From the NCBI GenBank assembly GCA_008477525.1, contig SPDT01000003.1, positions 3,534,001 through 3,598,000 of the forward strand: a stretch of DNA of 64,000 nucleotides, read 5' to 3'. This DNA is from Hypomyces perniciosus. Its lineage: Eukaryota; Ascomycota; Sordariomycetes; Hypocreales; Hypocreaceae. Position 1 is the first letter of the stretch, and every line of letters starts with the position of its first letter. A program made the position numbers and the translations under genes. This document shows, in pieces, positions 25,729-38,133 of the stretch. The notes below the pieces were generated by a model. That model had not been told where the DNA came from, did no database searches, and was given only the letters and a program-made list of their open reading frames with translations.

Positions 25729-26293
25729 GTCTAATGCTCTTTTTTCCTTTGCAAGGATTTACACAACTTCTACATCCTACCTAATAAGGCGTTTAGTTTA
25801 TAACTTCATATAGAATTAGAATTGCAAGAGAGCGAGATCTAGAGCTACGGTTGATTCAGGAGCATTTCTAAAACACGTTTCTATCTTTTGTGCCACATGT
25901 AGAATCTCAGTGCAGTTGGAAATGATGAATGATGCAAGATGTCCAATGTCAAGGCTAGAAGCCTATTAAATTGTATACTAGATATGTCATTAGAAGGCTG
26001 TAGCTATTTTTGGGCCCCATCATCAAAAGTCATCCAAGCTGATTTGACAACCCCTGAGTTATCCAATCGAGTCGCAGGGGTGAACAGCAAGCAAACACCA
26101 ATTCAAAAAAGAAGAAACGCCTCTGGAATGTCCCGCGATTACCGCCTTTATGCCCGCCATCGTATTTAGAAAAAACAAAAGCAAAAACATGCAAAACCCA
26201 TGAACCCCTTTCCGAGGAGGAAAAGGGTCCGAGACCACACCAGCCATGCAATTAATTCGCATAGCAGTCGTGGTCCACTATTATTTCCTTTTG
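25729..26293. other. convergent 3' intergenic region
   Basis: 565 bp between two converging stop codons; AT-rich, with probable overlapping 3' UTRs. No gene seen. Confidence 0.5.
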
Positions 26294-27194
26294 TTAATTC
26301 AGGCCAAGGCCAGAGACAAACCAAGTGAAGCTGAGCACTGTGACCAGACACATGGTGACGGCAAACCCAATAGCGTGGTGGTCAAAATTGGACAGTGCGC
26401 CGCTGCACGCGTAACACCTCCAATCAGGGAACGCTGTGTAAGGCTGGCCAGTGTAGAGACCAAAGTTCAAGCCGGAGAAGACACCAAGATAGCCAGGCTG
26501 TGCTCTATCGGTGATGGAGGCGTCGGAGTCCTTGATAAGAAGAGTATACATGGCAGTAAGCAGTCCTTCGTTGATGGAATTGGCCTGGACACTGGTATTC
26601 CAGACATAGGAAGCGGCAGTCTGGAAGGTCATGTTGGAGGTGAGAGTCCATGTTGCGGTAGCAGTGGAACAGCTGACAAGAACATCGACGGCAGTCGGAG
26701 TACCGAGCAAGTTGGTGTAATTCCAGCCCCATGTAATGTATTCGCCAATTCGGTAGAGAGCAGTGCCGGCGGCGGTTGTTGCAGGAGTCTGAATGACAAC
26801 GCTTCCAGCAGGTGCGTCGGGAGGGAATTCGGTGGCTCCGGAGTCGTCGTCACCGGTTTGTGTGCCAGTTTGAGAGCCAGTCTGGGATGGCTTGGGCTTA
26901 GCAGTGTTGCGGTTGCCACCGTTCGCTCCCGTGTTGCTGGGTGTTGCCGAAGGCGTTCCGGTAGGAGTCTGTGTATTTTTAGGAGCCGTGGGGGATGGCG
27001 TAGGAGAAGAGGAATCTAGGGAATGGTGAGTCTTTGGTTCAACGCGGAGGGGCCGGTTCATGAGGCATACCATCGTTCTCAGCACGAACTATGAGAGCAT
27101 CAACCTCGGGGAGCCAACCAGGCCATGCAGACACCAGGGGGGCGGCAGTGGAGAGGCAGAGAGCCAGTTGCAACAGTGACGCGGCGGGACGCAT
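26294..27194 (-). CDS. DUF7137-like cell-surface protein, probably GPI-anchored
   Basis: 281 aa from exons 27194-27071 and 27015-26294, 55-nt intron, phase 1. The start at 27194 opens a signal peptide (MRPAASLLQLALCLSTAAPL). A Pro/Thr/Ser/Gly-rich spacer, likely O-glycosylated, follows to about residue 115. The globular part carries YRIGEYITWGWNYTNLLGTP, TAVDVLVSCS and a TWTLTSNMT segment, which is the sequence style of the fungal DUF7137 family. The last ~25 residues are hydrophobic (FAVTMCLVTVLSFTWFVSGL) with no cytoplasmic tail, consistent with GPI attachment or a C-terminal anchor. Function is unknown; a wall or membrane surface location is inferred. The upstream DNA is rich in simple repeats. 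Confidence 0.85.
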
Positions 27195-27221
27195 TATGAC
27201 GATGAGACAGATGGGACTGGA

Positions 27222-27276
27222 TTGCCCGTATGTATGTGTATGTGTGTGTATATGTATGTAGGTAGGTAGGTAGATG
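27222..27276. repeat. TATG/TG/TAGG simple-sequence tract
   Basis: Compound microsatellite (TATG, TG and GTAG units) about 30 bp upstream of the ATG of the DUF7137-like gene, so probably in its 5' UTR or core promoter. Confidence 0.8.
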
Positions 27277-27652
27277 CCGACCTCGATGACAAGAGACACA
27301 CAGATGCCGGAAAGGGGGAGAAGCGAAGGATACCCGATGTAGTCCGGACTTGGTAGCGATACGTATTGTTTGTTTGTTTGATGGAATTAATGAGGAGGCT
27401 GTCGAGTCGAGGGTATGGTATTGTATTGGATAGTATTACGCAGACAACGAACGCCTCTGTTCTGTGGCTGCACAACAGGCGGGTCGGTCGTTGGCCGGTG
27501 GACGCGAAACTCAACCAAGCACAAGAGCGAGCGGATGCGGAGGGAAAGCGAGTGACAGGAGGCTTCAGGACGTGAAGACACCTCCCAGAAGACGAGCAAA
27601 GCGAGAGACGAAAGAAGAAAAAGACGCACCGCGAGGAGGGAAAGGGGGCGTG

Positions 27653-27681
27653 GGTGATGGTGATGGTGATGGTGATGGTGA
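27653..27681. repeat. GGTGAT hexanucleotide array
   Basis: Almost five perfect copies of GGTGAT. It is non-coding; on the minus strand it creates a spurious poly-His frame. Confidence 0.9.
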
Positions 27682-29250
27682 GGATGGAGCACAGAAAAGG
27701 GAGGAAAAGAGAGGATGGCGTGGAAGTAGCCGAGATTTCCTTGACCCTTGGCTGGTGTGCGGGCTGGCTTGGCCAGACGCAGTGATTTGCACGCCGCTAG
27801 TACGGGTGAGGGCTAGCACTCGATGCACCAATCTCAGCCTTGCCCAAGCAAGCTAGCGCAGGTATAAAAAAAACCACAGCCTGGGTCCCTACTGAGGAGC
27901 GGGGCAAAAATAAACAACCAGGGCTGCTCGCATTGGCTGGGCGGCACCTCATCATTCATCGTCATCCATGCCGAAGCGCATGTTTTCCGGCACGTGATCT
28001 CGTGTTTGTTGGTTCGTATTCCCAGCTCCGGCCCTGTGTGGGCTCTGTGTGTGGTGGTGGCAATCAATCTATTGCACCATCTCTGGGAAGTACGAAGTAG
28101 GTCTCACCTCACATGTGCATGTGGCAGCACAGCCATCATACTAAGTCGGGTTCACGGGTTGCCGAAATATTCACCTTTCACCTTTCTATTGCGCAGTGGA
28201 CAACAACATGCTCATGAGATGCTCACCTCGCTAGTGTCAAGGCGTCGTCTGAGGCTTCTGCAGCCGCCCTGACACTGACACTGACACAGCTCCGGCATAT
28301 CAGACAAGACAAAGCAAACTCAGCCCGCTGGAATTCAGCCATTCTGATTCCTCACCGACCCAGCTCTTGCTTCTTCCTCAGCCGGATGGCACAGGCCGCT
28401 TCCAATCGTGAACGAGGGTCCAAGGAGATGGAAATGGCACTTTCCCACAAAGCATCCTGGCAACAGCGCGAAACGGCGCATTTATGACTCCGTCCCGGAA
28501 TTGCTCGCACTCGATGCCATTGTGATAAGCGCGGAACCATTTTTGGTAGAAATAATTAAATTGTTATGCCAAATCTCATATGTAAGCATGGTGGAATGAA
28601 AACGTGCGCTGACTTGTTGCAACATTCCATCTCGGCCTAGATAGCATGGCTTGTGTTGCTTCTAAATTACTTCGATACCTCAAACCTCTACCAAATAATC
28701 TGTTTCCTATACTACTGCATATAAACAAAGACGCCATCAACTTCAAGTAGCGAGCAAGATTAGTGTCACGATATTTACTTTACGGCCGACATTGGTAGGG
28801 TTACAACCCATTCTTACTAGACAACATAATACTCCATAGGTAAGGTAGTTGTAATAACAAAGTTACCAAATCATATTGCACCTCATCGGATTTGACAGCA
28901 CTTTTTTGTAAGACGAAGATGAAACTTCCATCCATTATTATTCAATGAGCAATAATTGATGGAGCTTTATCTTATCGCAATCCAGCACTGATCAAGTTTG
29001 AGCGTTATCGCAATAGCTAGCTTACTTTTTTTTTAGCTTCATCTCTCTGGGGTAGACAAAACCACTTCTCGGTGCTCGCCAAGGAGAAAAGCTCCCGATT
29101 CCCGAATCAAGCCGATGCAAAGAGGCCGCATCCATAGTACCATTTTTCACAAGCCTCCGAAACACGGACGTCGGGTTATATACTATTGACAAGCTCCCGC
29201 CTCTGCCGAATGTCAGTGTCCGGATAATTGACATTGGCTTCGGCGCCACA

Positions 29251-31007
29251 ATGAGACGAGCAATCCAAGCTGCAGTCGCCTCTACTCCAAGACAGTTGAT
29301 CTCTCGTTTGCCGTCAACAGCTGCAGTTAGATCGGCACCATGTTCGTCCATCTCACGGCCCCGGAGTTTCTCGTCGACAGCCCCCTGCCGCTTCGAAGAG
29401 AGGAAATGGTCGACTCCATTAGCCAAGCAGCTCTATGAGGCGATATCTGTATGATTTCTGTCCCCTTTCTTACATGTCTCTCATTGGATTTTCCATCGTT
29501 TATATACAAATGTTGCTTCATAGACTTAAACTCACTCATATAACTCTCCTAGACTACTGGTTCTGTCCCCTTGGCTAGTTACATGCGCATGTGCCTGACT
29601 GGTGATTTGGGTGGCTACTACACTGGAGCCATTGGCCAAGGCCGCGACCAATTCGGCGCCAAGGGAGACTTTGTCACTTCCCCAGAGATCTCACAGATAT
29701 TTGGAGAGTTGATAGGCATCTGGTTCATCGCAGAATGGATCAGCCAGGGCCGGCCCCAGAAGGGGGTCCAGCTTATCGAGGTTGGACCTGGTCGAGGTAC
29801 ACTTATGGATGACATGCTTCGCGTAAGCCACTTTTGCCCCTTCCTGAGAACTGAACACACTGTGCTCACCCATTCAATAGACCATTCAGCGATTTCCGGC
29901 CATGGCCAACAGTATTGAAGCTGTCTTCATGGTCGAGGCCAGTAGAGAGCTCAGAGAGACGCAGAAGAAGCTCCTCTGTGGCCCTGACGCCCCATCTACT
30001 GAATCCAAGGTCGGTTATTACAGTGCTAGCAAGTATAGTGAAAGTCCTATTGTTTGGACGGAGACGATCAAGTCCATTCCTATAGGTTTGTCTCTCAGCC
30101 CAACTGCAATTTGCGACACCAACTCACTCACAACCTTGATATAGAGCCAGACAAGACCCCTTTCATCGTTGCCCACGAGTTCTTTGATGCCCTGCCAATC
30201 CACACCTTTCAATCAGCCCCCAACAACAACAACCCCTCAACCACTGCCAACTCAAACGAAACCGAAGCCCCCAAACGAGACGCATCACCGACAATGGAGT
30301 GGCGCGAGATGATGGTATCAGTGACACCCCCCGGCGCAACCCACTCCGACCTAGGCACCCCTAAATCTCAACAACACGAGCCTCCTCCGGAGTTCCAGCT
30401 CGTCTTATCCTCCAACACAACTAGACACTCCCGTTACCTCCCTGAATCCTCCCCTCGCTACCGCAAACTCAAGCAAACCTCCGGTTCCGTCATCGAAATC
30501 TGCCCAGACACATCCCTCTTCGCCTCCGACTTCGCCACCCGCATCGGCGGCTCCGCAAAGCACCCCAAGTCCACCCCCAGCGGCGCGGCCCTTGTTCTAG
30601 ACTACGGCACATCAGACACCGTCCCAATCAACTCCCTCCGTGGTATCCGCCATCACCGTATCGTCAACCCCTTCTCCTCCCCTGGTCTCGTCGACCTCAG
30701 CGCAGACGTAGACTTCACTGCTATTGCGGACGCTGCCACCCTCGCCAGTGATGGCGTCGAGGTCCACGGCCCTGTGCCCCAGGCTGACTTTCTTGAGCTC
30801 ATGGGTATTCGTGAGCGCGCTGAGGCGCTTAGCAAGGCCCCCGGTGTGTCAGGTTCGGCCACAGAAGATATTGAAAAGGCGTGGAAGCGTCTGGTTGACA
30901 GGGGCCCGAGCGGTATGGGCAAGGTGTATAAGGTCCTGGCGATTTTGCCCGAAAATGACGGCCGCCGACGGCCAGTTGGATTTGGAGGCGACGTGACGGA
31001 TGCTTAA
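29251..31007 (+). CDS. NDUFAF7: mitochondrial complex I assembly protein arginine methyltransferase (NDUFAF7/MidA family)
   Basis: 511 aa from four exons: 29251-29448, 29553-29822, 29881-30085, 30145-31007. The N terminus is Arg/Ser/Ala-rich without acids ([20 protein letters not shown]), a typical mitochondrial presequence. The SAM-dependent methyltransferase core has [18 protein letters not shown], motif I EVGPGRGT (142-149), an acidic VEASREL loop and AHEFFDALP, all diagnostic of the family that methylates an arginine of complex I subunit NDUFS2. A roughly 55-residue Asn/Thr/Pro-rich insertion follows [14 protein letters not shown], before EFQLVLSS. The 3' end ALVLDYGT and [11 protein letters not shown] match the family C terminus. 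It converges on the Ptm1-like gene with 332 bp between stops. The symbol is the human orthologue's name. Confidence 0.95.
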
Positions 31008-31339
31008 GAGTCCCCCGTCAATGGCATGATGATGAAATAGAAACCACCAAAAAAAAAGGAAACAAAAACTTGGAGTCTGAATGCCAATGTACGATATCGT
31101 TGTTGGAACTTGTTCACTTGAGCATGTTGAGCATTCATTTGGGCCATGTATTATCACTGGGAAATACTATAACCAAAAAAGAAAAGAAAAAGAAAACCAT
31201 TCCATGTTTTGAAGCCATTTGAAATATCCACCACACCGACGTATTTATGCCACATGTACCGCTGTTGCGAAAAACAAACCAGGTTACCACTGGAAGACTC
31301 CACTCCAAGGCCAGTTATTCCAAAATACGCTGTTATCAA
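31008..31339. other. convergent 3' intergenic region
   Basis: 332 bp between opposing stop codons, A/T-rich, no gene; the 3' UTRs of the flanking genes probably meet here. Confidence 0.5.
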
Positions 31340-33375
31340 TCATCGCTTCCCCCGTACAAGTTTTGTGTTTTCTTCTTCGTCGCTCTCTTCATCGCTGCCC
31401 TCTTCGCTGTCTTCATCATCACTCTCTTCATCGCTCCCGTCAGAAGCCTTATCACCTTCCCCACCCACGGCAAATATTGTCTCCCCATCAAGGGATTCGC
31501 GTGGAATACTACGAACTGGCGCCTGCTGCTGGGTGGCACTGGCTGCTGGTTGAGCCGGCCCCGCAATAGTCACCCCATTCACCTGAGGCGCATGAGTGGA
31601 TGATTTGCCGATCTGTGCTTCCTCATCGTCATCTGAGTCATCAGGCATACCGATATCACCAATTTCGAAGTTCCCATCATCATCCTGAGCAATCTCATCA
31701 CTCATAGCAAAGCGGCGGTTGTTTGCCGTGGGGCGCCAGATGTAAGCGACCCAAACAACATCCGCAAAATAGACAATGTTGAGCCAGCCATCCAGGACGA
31801 ACCATCTGGTCTTCCAGTGGAAGGGGACAAAGTCGGGATCGTTGACCGACGCAAAAGTAAGGCTGTTGAAGAAGAAGAACCCGAAAATGACCAAGACACT
31901 GATGAGAATGGCCCACCAGAGCTTCTTATACATGGCCTCTTTGATGTGCTGCTTGCGATCTCTCAAATCTTTAAGCGTGAAATTTAAAGAGTTAAGGGTC
32001 CAGACATAAAAGGCAGTCAGCGTTCCAGCAAGGGGCATCACGATGAGGAGCACAAAAGGTCCTATGAAGCTGTTGGTTAGTACGTTGAAGTCAAGACAGC
32101 AAATTTGAGTTTCTGCGACCTACCCGTATTCTCAGGTGCTACCAGCAGACTTGTAATAGAGTAAACGATGCCAAATACAAAGTGAGCGGCAGCCAACCAG
32201 CGAACGTGAACCATGGTACGGCCAAGGGTGGGCTTGACCACACCATAGCCCATGCAGACGATAAGCAGCAGGAAGAAGGAAAATGAATTTCGAGCTGCAT
32301 TGAGGATTGCCACGATAATTAGGAGCGCTTTGCTTCCTACATTGGAAGTTCCATGTATATTTTGGTAATCTTGGGGGACGGCATTGTTAGTACGATACTA
32401 TTTCCGGTCGTCTGTAATGAATCAATTTACCATAAAAGCCCCATGTCATGAGCATTTCAATGACTAGAAACACAAGAATAGCTGTGATGTAGTTTTGGAC
32501 AGCCACTACCATGCGTTAGCGGAAAAGGGAGAGAACGATAGAAATCAGGCTGGCACGACGCTTACAGATATCGTGTCGGTGTTGGAAGTAGAGGAAGCCC
32601 CAGAACACAGCAACAAGGGCATACAATATTGTCATGCCCCCGTAAAAAGGCAGTTTTGGTATTTGGGTCGCTGGGAGCTCGCCGTAGGCATTGCGGAATT
32701 CGACAACAGCATTGTACTTGTTAATGTTGTAGCCTTCGGTGACCACGCAGTAGTAGCCAGTCTTTTTAATGGGATAGTGGATAGGCGAGGCTTTGTCAAG
32801 GTGAACGGCCTTGGTGAGGATCAAGTTGCTCGATTTTTCGGTCGCATTCGGAGCAAGAATGAACTCGCCCTTGTTGGTCGAATTGCAGCGGCCCTGTCTA
32901 ACGAAGTCGTCGTTGCAGAGTGAGAGTCGCTGTCAAGCGTCAGCACGGAAAGTGTGAAGAGGGCTCGATGGTGATCGTCATACAGTGGCGTGGATATCGG
33001 GATCAGGTATGCCAACGAAGTCACCATCCTTCCATTCGAAAATCACCAAGCTCGCTATGGGATCTTTTTCATCCAAGACGGTAGAATTGAGGAACTTGAC
33101 AAGAATGAAGGGATCTACTGGTCCACCCCAGGTAGTGCGGCTGTACATTCCTATAGGCTCGTTAGCCTTGGACAGGCGATGGAAAGAAAGGCGATTAACA
33201 CACCCGTGCAGAACTGGCGATTGTCATCCTTCTCGTCCTATGGTGGAAGCCATTAGTAACGACATTGAGGCGCAGGGCCCGAGGAACCGAGAGCGTTTAC
33301 CATGCCAACCTCCAGCGCATGGGCAGTCCAGAGGGACATACCCAGCGCGAGCAGCCCGAGAAGAGCCCTCATCAT
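31340..33375 (-). CDS. Ptm1/GPR107-type seven-transmembrane Golgi/secretory protein
   Basis: 560 aa from seven exons: 33375-33301, 33237-33204, 33150-32984, 32929-32566, 32505-32431, 32369-32124, 32061-31340; introns 53-63 nt. Exon 2 is only 34 nt. Signal peptide MMRALLGLLALGMSLWTAHA; lumenal domain with GMYSRTTWGGPVDPFI, CNDDF...GRC and GYYCVV cysteines. Seven hydrophobic segments follow (IPFYGG-type entry at LPFYGGMTILYALVAVFWGF, NYITAILVFLVIEM, MTWGFYDYQN, NAARNSFSFFLLLIVCMGYG, VKPTLG, and later), ending with WLNIVYFADVVWVAYIWRPT. This is the lung-7TM/GOST family, linked to Golgi and endosomal membrane traffic. The cytosolic tail of about 120 residues ends in a dense Asp/Glu/Ser run, then KLVRGKR. 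A second ATG at 33372 is equally possible as start. Confidence 0.93.
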
Positions 33376-33914
33376 GAAGATGGGCTCGGGCCCAATTGAT
33401 ATTGCGTCGATTGGCGATAGATTGGGGAATCGGAAGAGTGACGGTTCTGCCGGATATCGAAGGGCAACGGCAGCCTCGTCGTCAGCGTGTCTGGTCTGGG
33501 AGGACTAGCGAGTTCGAGACCTAGAGAACCATTCCAGCAAAATCGTAAAATAGAAGAGAAGCCCGCTGGGTAAAGGGCTCAATTCGGGCTCGAGCGCAAT
33601 GTTCGCCTCTGCATGTCATGAAAGATGATGAATCTGTGAACATTGGCGGCGGGTCAGGTGCGGCGACAACAGGCATCTGTACGAAGTAGCTAGGTACGGA
33701 GTACTACCTGTACTAGTACGAAGTACGAAGTACTCCGTAGCACATAACTACGTATTCCGCGGCGCTAGGTTGACAAGCCTCCCGATAACGATAAGCATCC
33801 ATTGGATCCATAATATTTCTGGAATACCGCCTGCGCAGCTGCGAATAGTAGTGAACCTACCTACGAACGAAACACCATCACCGTTATTGAAGCTGAATCT
33901 TTTAGCCTCGAGCC
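33376..33914. promoter_or_regulatory. 539-bp shared divergent promoter region
   Basis: Separates the starts of the Ptm1-like gene (minus) and the cyclophilin gene (plus). At 33680-33739 it carries a cluster of TACGAAGTA and TACTCCGTA elements (33695 inverted, 33731 direct), the densest motif group in the left half of the window. Regulatory function is inferred from position only. Confidence 0.45.
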
Positions 33915-35815
33915 ATGGGAAAAGGAACCGACAAGCTCTATGTAAGCTCCATCTTTTCATATTCCTGGAAGAATCACCAATATCTGCCCGCGCGACCACA
34001 CCAAACCAAGGAGAGGAGGACTGACTAGCTGCGTGCGCAACAGATTACCCATTCTGAATGGAGTTCATCGGACGCCTATTCCGCCAGCGTCGGGGCAAAT
34101 GCGTCGTCGCGCGCTGGGAGGAATAATGTCTCCTTCCGCCAGCTCCCCTTCAACTTCTGCGCCGCGAGTCTCCAGCCCTTCAAGAATCCCGTCTGCACCC
34201 CGGCAGGTGACATCTTTGACGTCGAAGTGATTGGCGCATGGCTAGAGAAGCATCCGAACCAGAACCCCGTCAACGGCAAGCCGCTGGACAAGCGAGACCT
34301 GATACGCCTCAACTTTGCGAGAAATACCGAGTCCGATTCCCTCGGCGCTGGGCTGAGCGATGGCAAGGGCGATCTGATCGATCCCGTCACATACAAGGTG
34401 TTTACGGATAACACACATATTGTGGCAATCCGACATGGCACTTATGCCAATGTCTTCGCGTGGGAAACGGTGGAGCGCATGAATATCAAGGCCAAGATGT
34501 GGCAGGATTTAGTAGACGACCAGCCGTTCACGCGCGCCGACATCATCACCCTCCAAGACCCCCAGAACGCGGCGAGTCGGAATCTCGACCAGTTCAAGTA
34601 CATTAAAGATGGCGAGGCGGCGCAATTGACAAGAGAACAAGAGGAGGAACGCAAAGCCGGTACCATCAATGCTGGGGCGTTGGGGAGCATGGGCGATAAG
34701 GTTCTGAAAGCCAAGGCCGCCGTAGAAAAGGCGCGCAACGTGCGAGAGGCAGGAGGCGACATCAACCGGAGCTCTGGGGCCCTAGAAAAGGCCAACAAGG
34801 CAGCACCGACTGCGGCTCGCCAACCCATGATACAGGAGAAAAAGAGGCTGGCTGCTAACTCGGCTACCTACACCACTGGCAAGGCCGCCGCAAGTTTTAC
34901 CAGCACCGGCTTGACCCCGGAAACGAGCGGCGAAAGGGCGATACTGACAGATGAGGAGTTTATGCTGAAGCCTAAAAGGGTCAAGACAAAGGGCTACGCC
35001 AGGATGGAGACCAATCTGGGCGACCTCACCATCGAGTTACAAACCGAAACAGCACCAAAGGCCGTATGGAACTTCATCGAACTTTCCCGAAAGGGGTACT
35101 ACAAAGGCGTTTCATTTCATCGAAATATACCAAACTTTATGATTCAAGGCGGAGATCCTACAGGCACTGGAAAGGGGGGCTCGAGTATTTGGGGCAAGAA
35201 CTTTAATGACGAATTCGACGGTCCACTGACACATAATGCGCGGGGGATGGGTAAGTGCTTCGCCCCCCAGCTGGTTTGTTCACGCGTCCATTGTGCTCAC
35301 TATCAATCGCAGTATCCATGGCCAATAAGGGCAAAAACACAAACTCGAGCCAATTCTTCATCACATACAAAGCCACTCCCCATCTGGACCGCAAACACAC
35401 CATCTTCGGTCGCGTTGAGTCCGGCATGGATGTCCTCGCCAAGATGGAAAACGTCCCCACTGACGGCTCCAACCGGCCGCTCAACAAGATCTTCATCAAG
35501 GATATTGTCGTCTTCGTCGATCCTTTTGAGGAGTTCCAGGCCAAGAAGAACGAGCAGGAGCGCCTCGACCGCAAGCAGGAAGAGATTCGACGGCAGGGAG
35601 GTACGGAGGATGATAAGACAACATGGACAGGGAAGAGATTGCGAAAAGATGGCACATTTACAACGCCGAGGGAGAGTGTTGGAAAGTATCTGGATAAGAG
35701 CGCTTTGGGACAAGGGTCAGGCAGGACAGACGCTGATGAGGTTGACACATGGGGAGATCAGCCAGTTCGGAAAAAGGTGAAATCAGGTGGCTTTGGAAAC
35801 TTTGATAGCTGGTAA
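33915..35815 (+). CDS. U-box cyclophilin-type peptidyl-prolyl isomerase (PPIL2/Cyp60 family)
   Basis: 578 aa from exons 33915-33941, 34044-35250, 35313-35815; the first exon codes only nine residues (MGKGTDKLY), which are the conserved start of the family. Next is a degenerate U-box ([20 protein letters not shown] to LNFARN, about residues 55-110), then the [17 protein letters not shown] segment, a charged linker, and a cyclophilin domain from about residue 320: [34 protein letters not shown] and [12 protein letters not shown]. His replaces the cyclosporin-contacting Trp of cyclophilin A, usually a sign of low drug sensitivity. Family members are nuclear spliceosome-associated isomerases with possible ubiquitin-ligase activity. 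The C-terminal tail is Lys/Arg-rich and ends GGFGNFDSW. Confidence 0.95.
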
Positions 35816-35981
35816 AATAGAGGCGAGTTAGCCTGTATAATGATACATAGGTTCTATTGCTGTTATGCTGGGGGATGAAGCCGCAGTTCTACAATCCAAC
35901 AGAAGAAGAAGAAAGGCGACCATTCATCATTCCTGATGACGAAAAGTTTCAGAAATATATACATTCAACACAAATGGCTGT

Positions 35982-38133
35982 CTAAACCATTACAGGGAGA
36001 CAATCATCTGGCAATGACGGCAGACGCGTGGTCGGGATGCTAGCCCACGTAAGGGACTCAACCTTGCTTTGCATCATTCCCGCAACGACTCGAGCCTGCT
36101 CCAAGCCAGTTTCGCGGTAGATAGCCATCAGCCTGTCGACAATGTAGGTTCTGGTCTCATGAGTGCAAGACGATGACAAGCCCAGGGTGTAGAGAGGCCA
36201 GATGATAGTGTTGCTCGCTGTGGCCAGCGTCAGGAACCTCTCTGTATCACAGGCTCGGCCATTGTCTATTTCTGACTGTGTTGGATCAAGCAGTGTCGGC
36301 CGAGTTGCTACATTATCTTGCAGCCGCGTAGAAACAGGGGACATGTCATCACTCCGCCCAGCAGGCGGTAGCAATGGCGTTGAAAGAATTGTCGAGGGCT
36401 GTTTCTGGGCGGTAACGGTAGGCGTTGTGTCTTTGCGGCTGTTGTATTTGACGTCTCGTCGGCTGACGATACCAAAATGCTGCGGGACACTGGCAACGAT
36501 AGAATCCCCGATCATACGGAGCAGCCGCATGGCCTTGACCAGATGAAATTGGTGGCGAATAGGGAGATTTGTTGGGTCAGAGACACTGTGGCAGAGTTGC
36601 TCAAGAATGGTCTCCTGAACCAGCATTCTCATGGTTCGCACGGCATTCCAGGAAGTAGCCTGGGTGAGGCCCGGGTAGACATGGCATGTACGGCCCATGA
36701 CAGCTGGATTCGATCGTGTGAGTTTCACGTCACGATAATGCCAAGATGGGGGTAGCCCATTTATCAAGGTCTCAAACTCAGCCTCAACCTCAACCAGACT
36801 GTCAACAATCTCATCCACGCCAGTGATGCACCTATGCTTGATATCATGCCGAATCTGGAGAGCCCTGTATAAGGGGTCAATCACACGCCAAGCCGGCCGT
36901 TTGCTATCAGTCACCTTGCGCAGCTCATCACGCAGGTCCACAATGGCTTGAGGCATGGGCAGGCCGCTCTGGATACAGCTGATGAGGACCGAATGTGACA
37001 GCATGAGAAACATCCTAACACCGGCCTTGGTTCGGAATTGGGCCTTGTTTCTCATGCTGGCGAGGGCGGCAGCGCCGTTGATGTGCTCTTGCCAGGCGCG
37101 CAAGGTCTGTGGGGTGCGTCCTGAAATGAATTCGTACGTGCCGAGGATCAGGACACCAAGCATTGTATTATCCTTGACGGCTTCGACTGGATCACGGAGC
37201 GCGACATTAGCTAACTGCAGGGCGGTGCCGTAACTTTGCTGGGCGCGTAGCATGGTCTCCCTATCACAGGTTAGTTTGGAGAGACCAGCCAAACCGACAG
37301 CCGTCATGCCGGCGGATATGCAAGCATCAGATGCCTTGAGTGTCGGGAAATCGGAGTCGCCTGTGTGACACATGCTGGGGGGCTTCCAGACATCGTATAT
37401 AAAATCGTAGTTCTGGTAGCATCCATGGTCTGTCGCGACATAGCGGGAGAAGAAGAAGGCGGTTCCGCGCTCTTGAAGAGATATAGAGGGCGCATAGGGC
37501 ATGAAGACCAATGCGTCTCCGTCATCCCAATCGTGGCGAAAGACTTGCTCGTAGAAATCATCATCGTCATCAACGGGGTACTCATTGCGGGACCATGAAT
37601 CACTGTAGCCGCTGCTACCGTCACAGGAGCTGACGAGAAGGGCGGAGAGAAGCGGAGACTTGTTTGAAGGAGTTGTAGAAGGAGTTGTAGAAGAAGTCCG
37701 GCTCTGCGATAGGGACCGAGGGCTGTTGCGCAAGACCATAACGCCAGAGGGCGAAGACGGCGGCAGTGGCGGCGGTTGAGGCGTCGTTGCTTTGGATACG
37801 GTGCGGACGCCATGTTTTAACTTCTTATTCCTCGGCCGCGAGCTGGTTGCTCTCTTGATGACGTGATTGCTCTCATCACGGAACATGAGATCGACCATGT
37901 TTCGGTAGCCGGGGCATTTGATCTGGCGTTTGACACATTGGCCGCAGCTCGGCTCTTTCAGATCGCACTAAGCAAAAGATAAGCAAGGCTGTGAGCGAGA
38001 CTTGTCCTGCAGTGGAGAGAAGGGGAGAGGAGGGGAGAGGAGGGAAGAGAGGAAAGAGAGGGATCTAGCCTACTCGGATCTTGCGCTCTCGGCAGCTGGT
38101 GCAGCCTTTGGATGGTTTGCCACAATAGACCAT
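35982..38133 (-). CDS. Zn2Cys6 transcription factor with fungal-specific regulatory domain
   Basis: 681 aa from exons 38133-38074 and 37967-35982. The 60-nt first exon codes MVYCGKPSKGCTSCRERKIR; the 106-nt intron falls exactly before the third cluster cysteine. The binuclear cluster is complete: Cys11-x2-Cys14-x6-Cys21-x6-Cys28-x2-Cys31-x6-Cys38. A basic stretch and a Ser/Thr/Pro-rich linker (to about residue 130) lead into an alpha-helical middle (SISLQERGTAFFFSRYVATD, LGTYEFISGRTPQTLRAW, MRNKAQFRTKAGVRMFLMLS) typical of the Fungal_trans_2 group that follows plant-pathogen and secondary-metabolism regulators. Target genes are unknown. On the coding strand the intron has a long polypyrimidine tract (38016-38062). 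The gene is convergent with the cyclophilin gene, 166 bp apart. Confidence 0.93.

Larger units (their letters stand above)
27195..29250. other. 2-kb divergent intergenic region with simple repeats
   Basis: Lies between the DUF7137-like gene and the NDUFAF7 gene. It contains a GTAT/GTAG tract at about 27222-27276 and a GGTGAT hexamer array at 27653-27681. Open frames such as a His-rich minus-strand one are products of these repeats. Confidence 0.55.

Noticed and set aside
27387..27692. His-rich minus-strand frame
   Set aside because: The poly-His run is the translation of the GGTGAT repeat.
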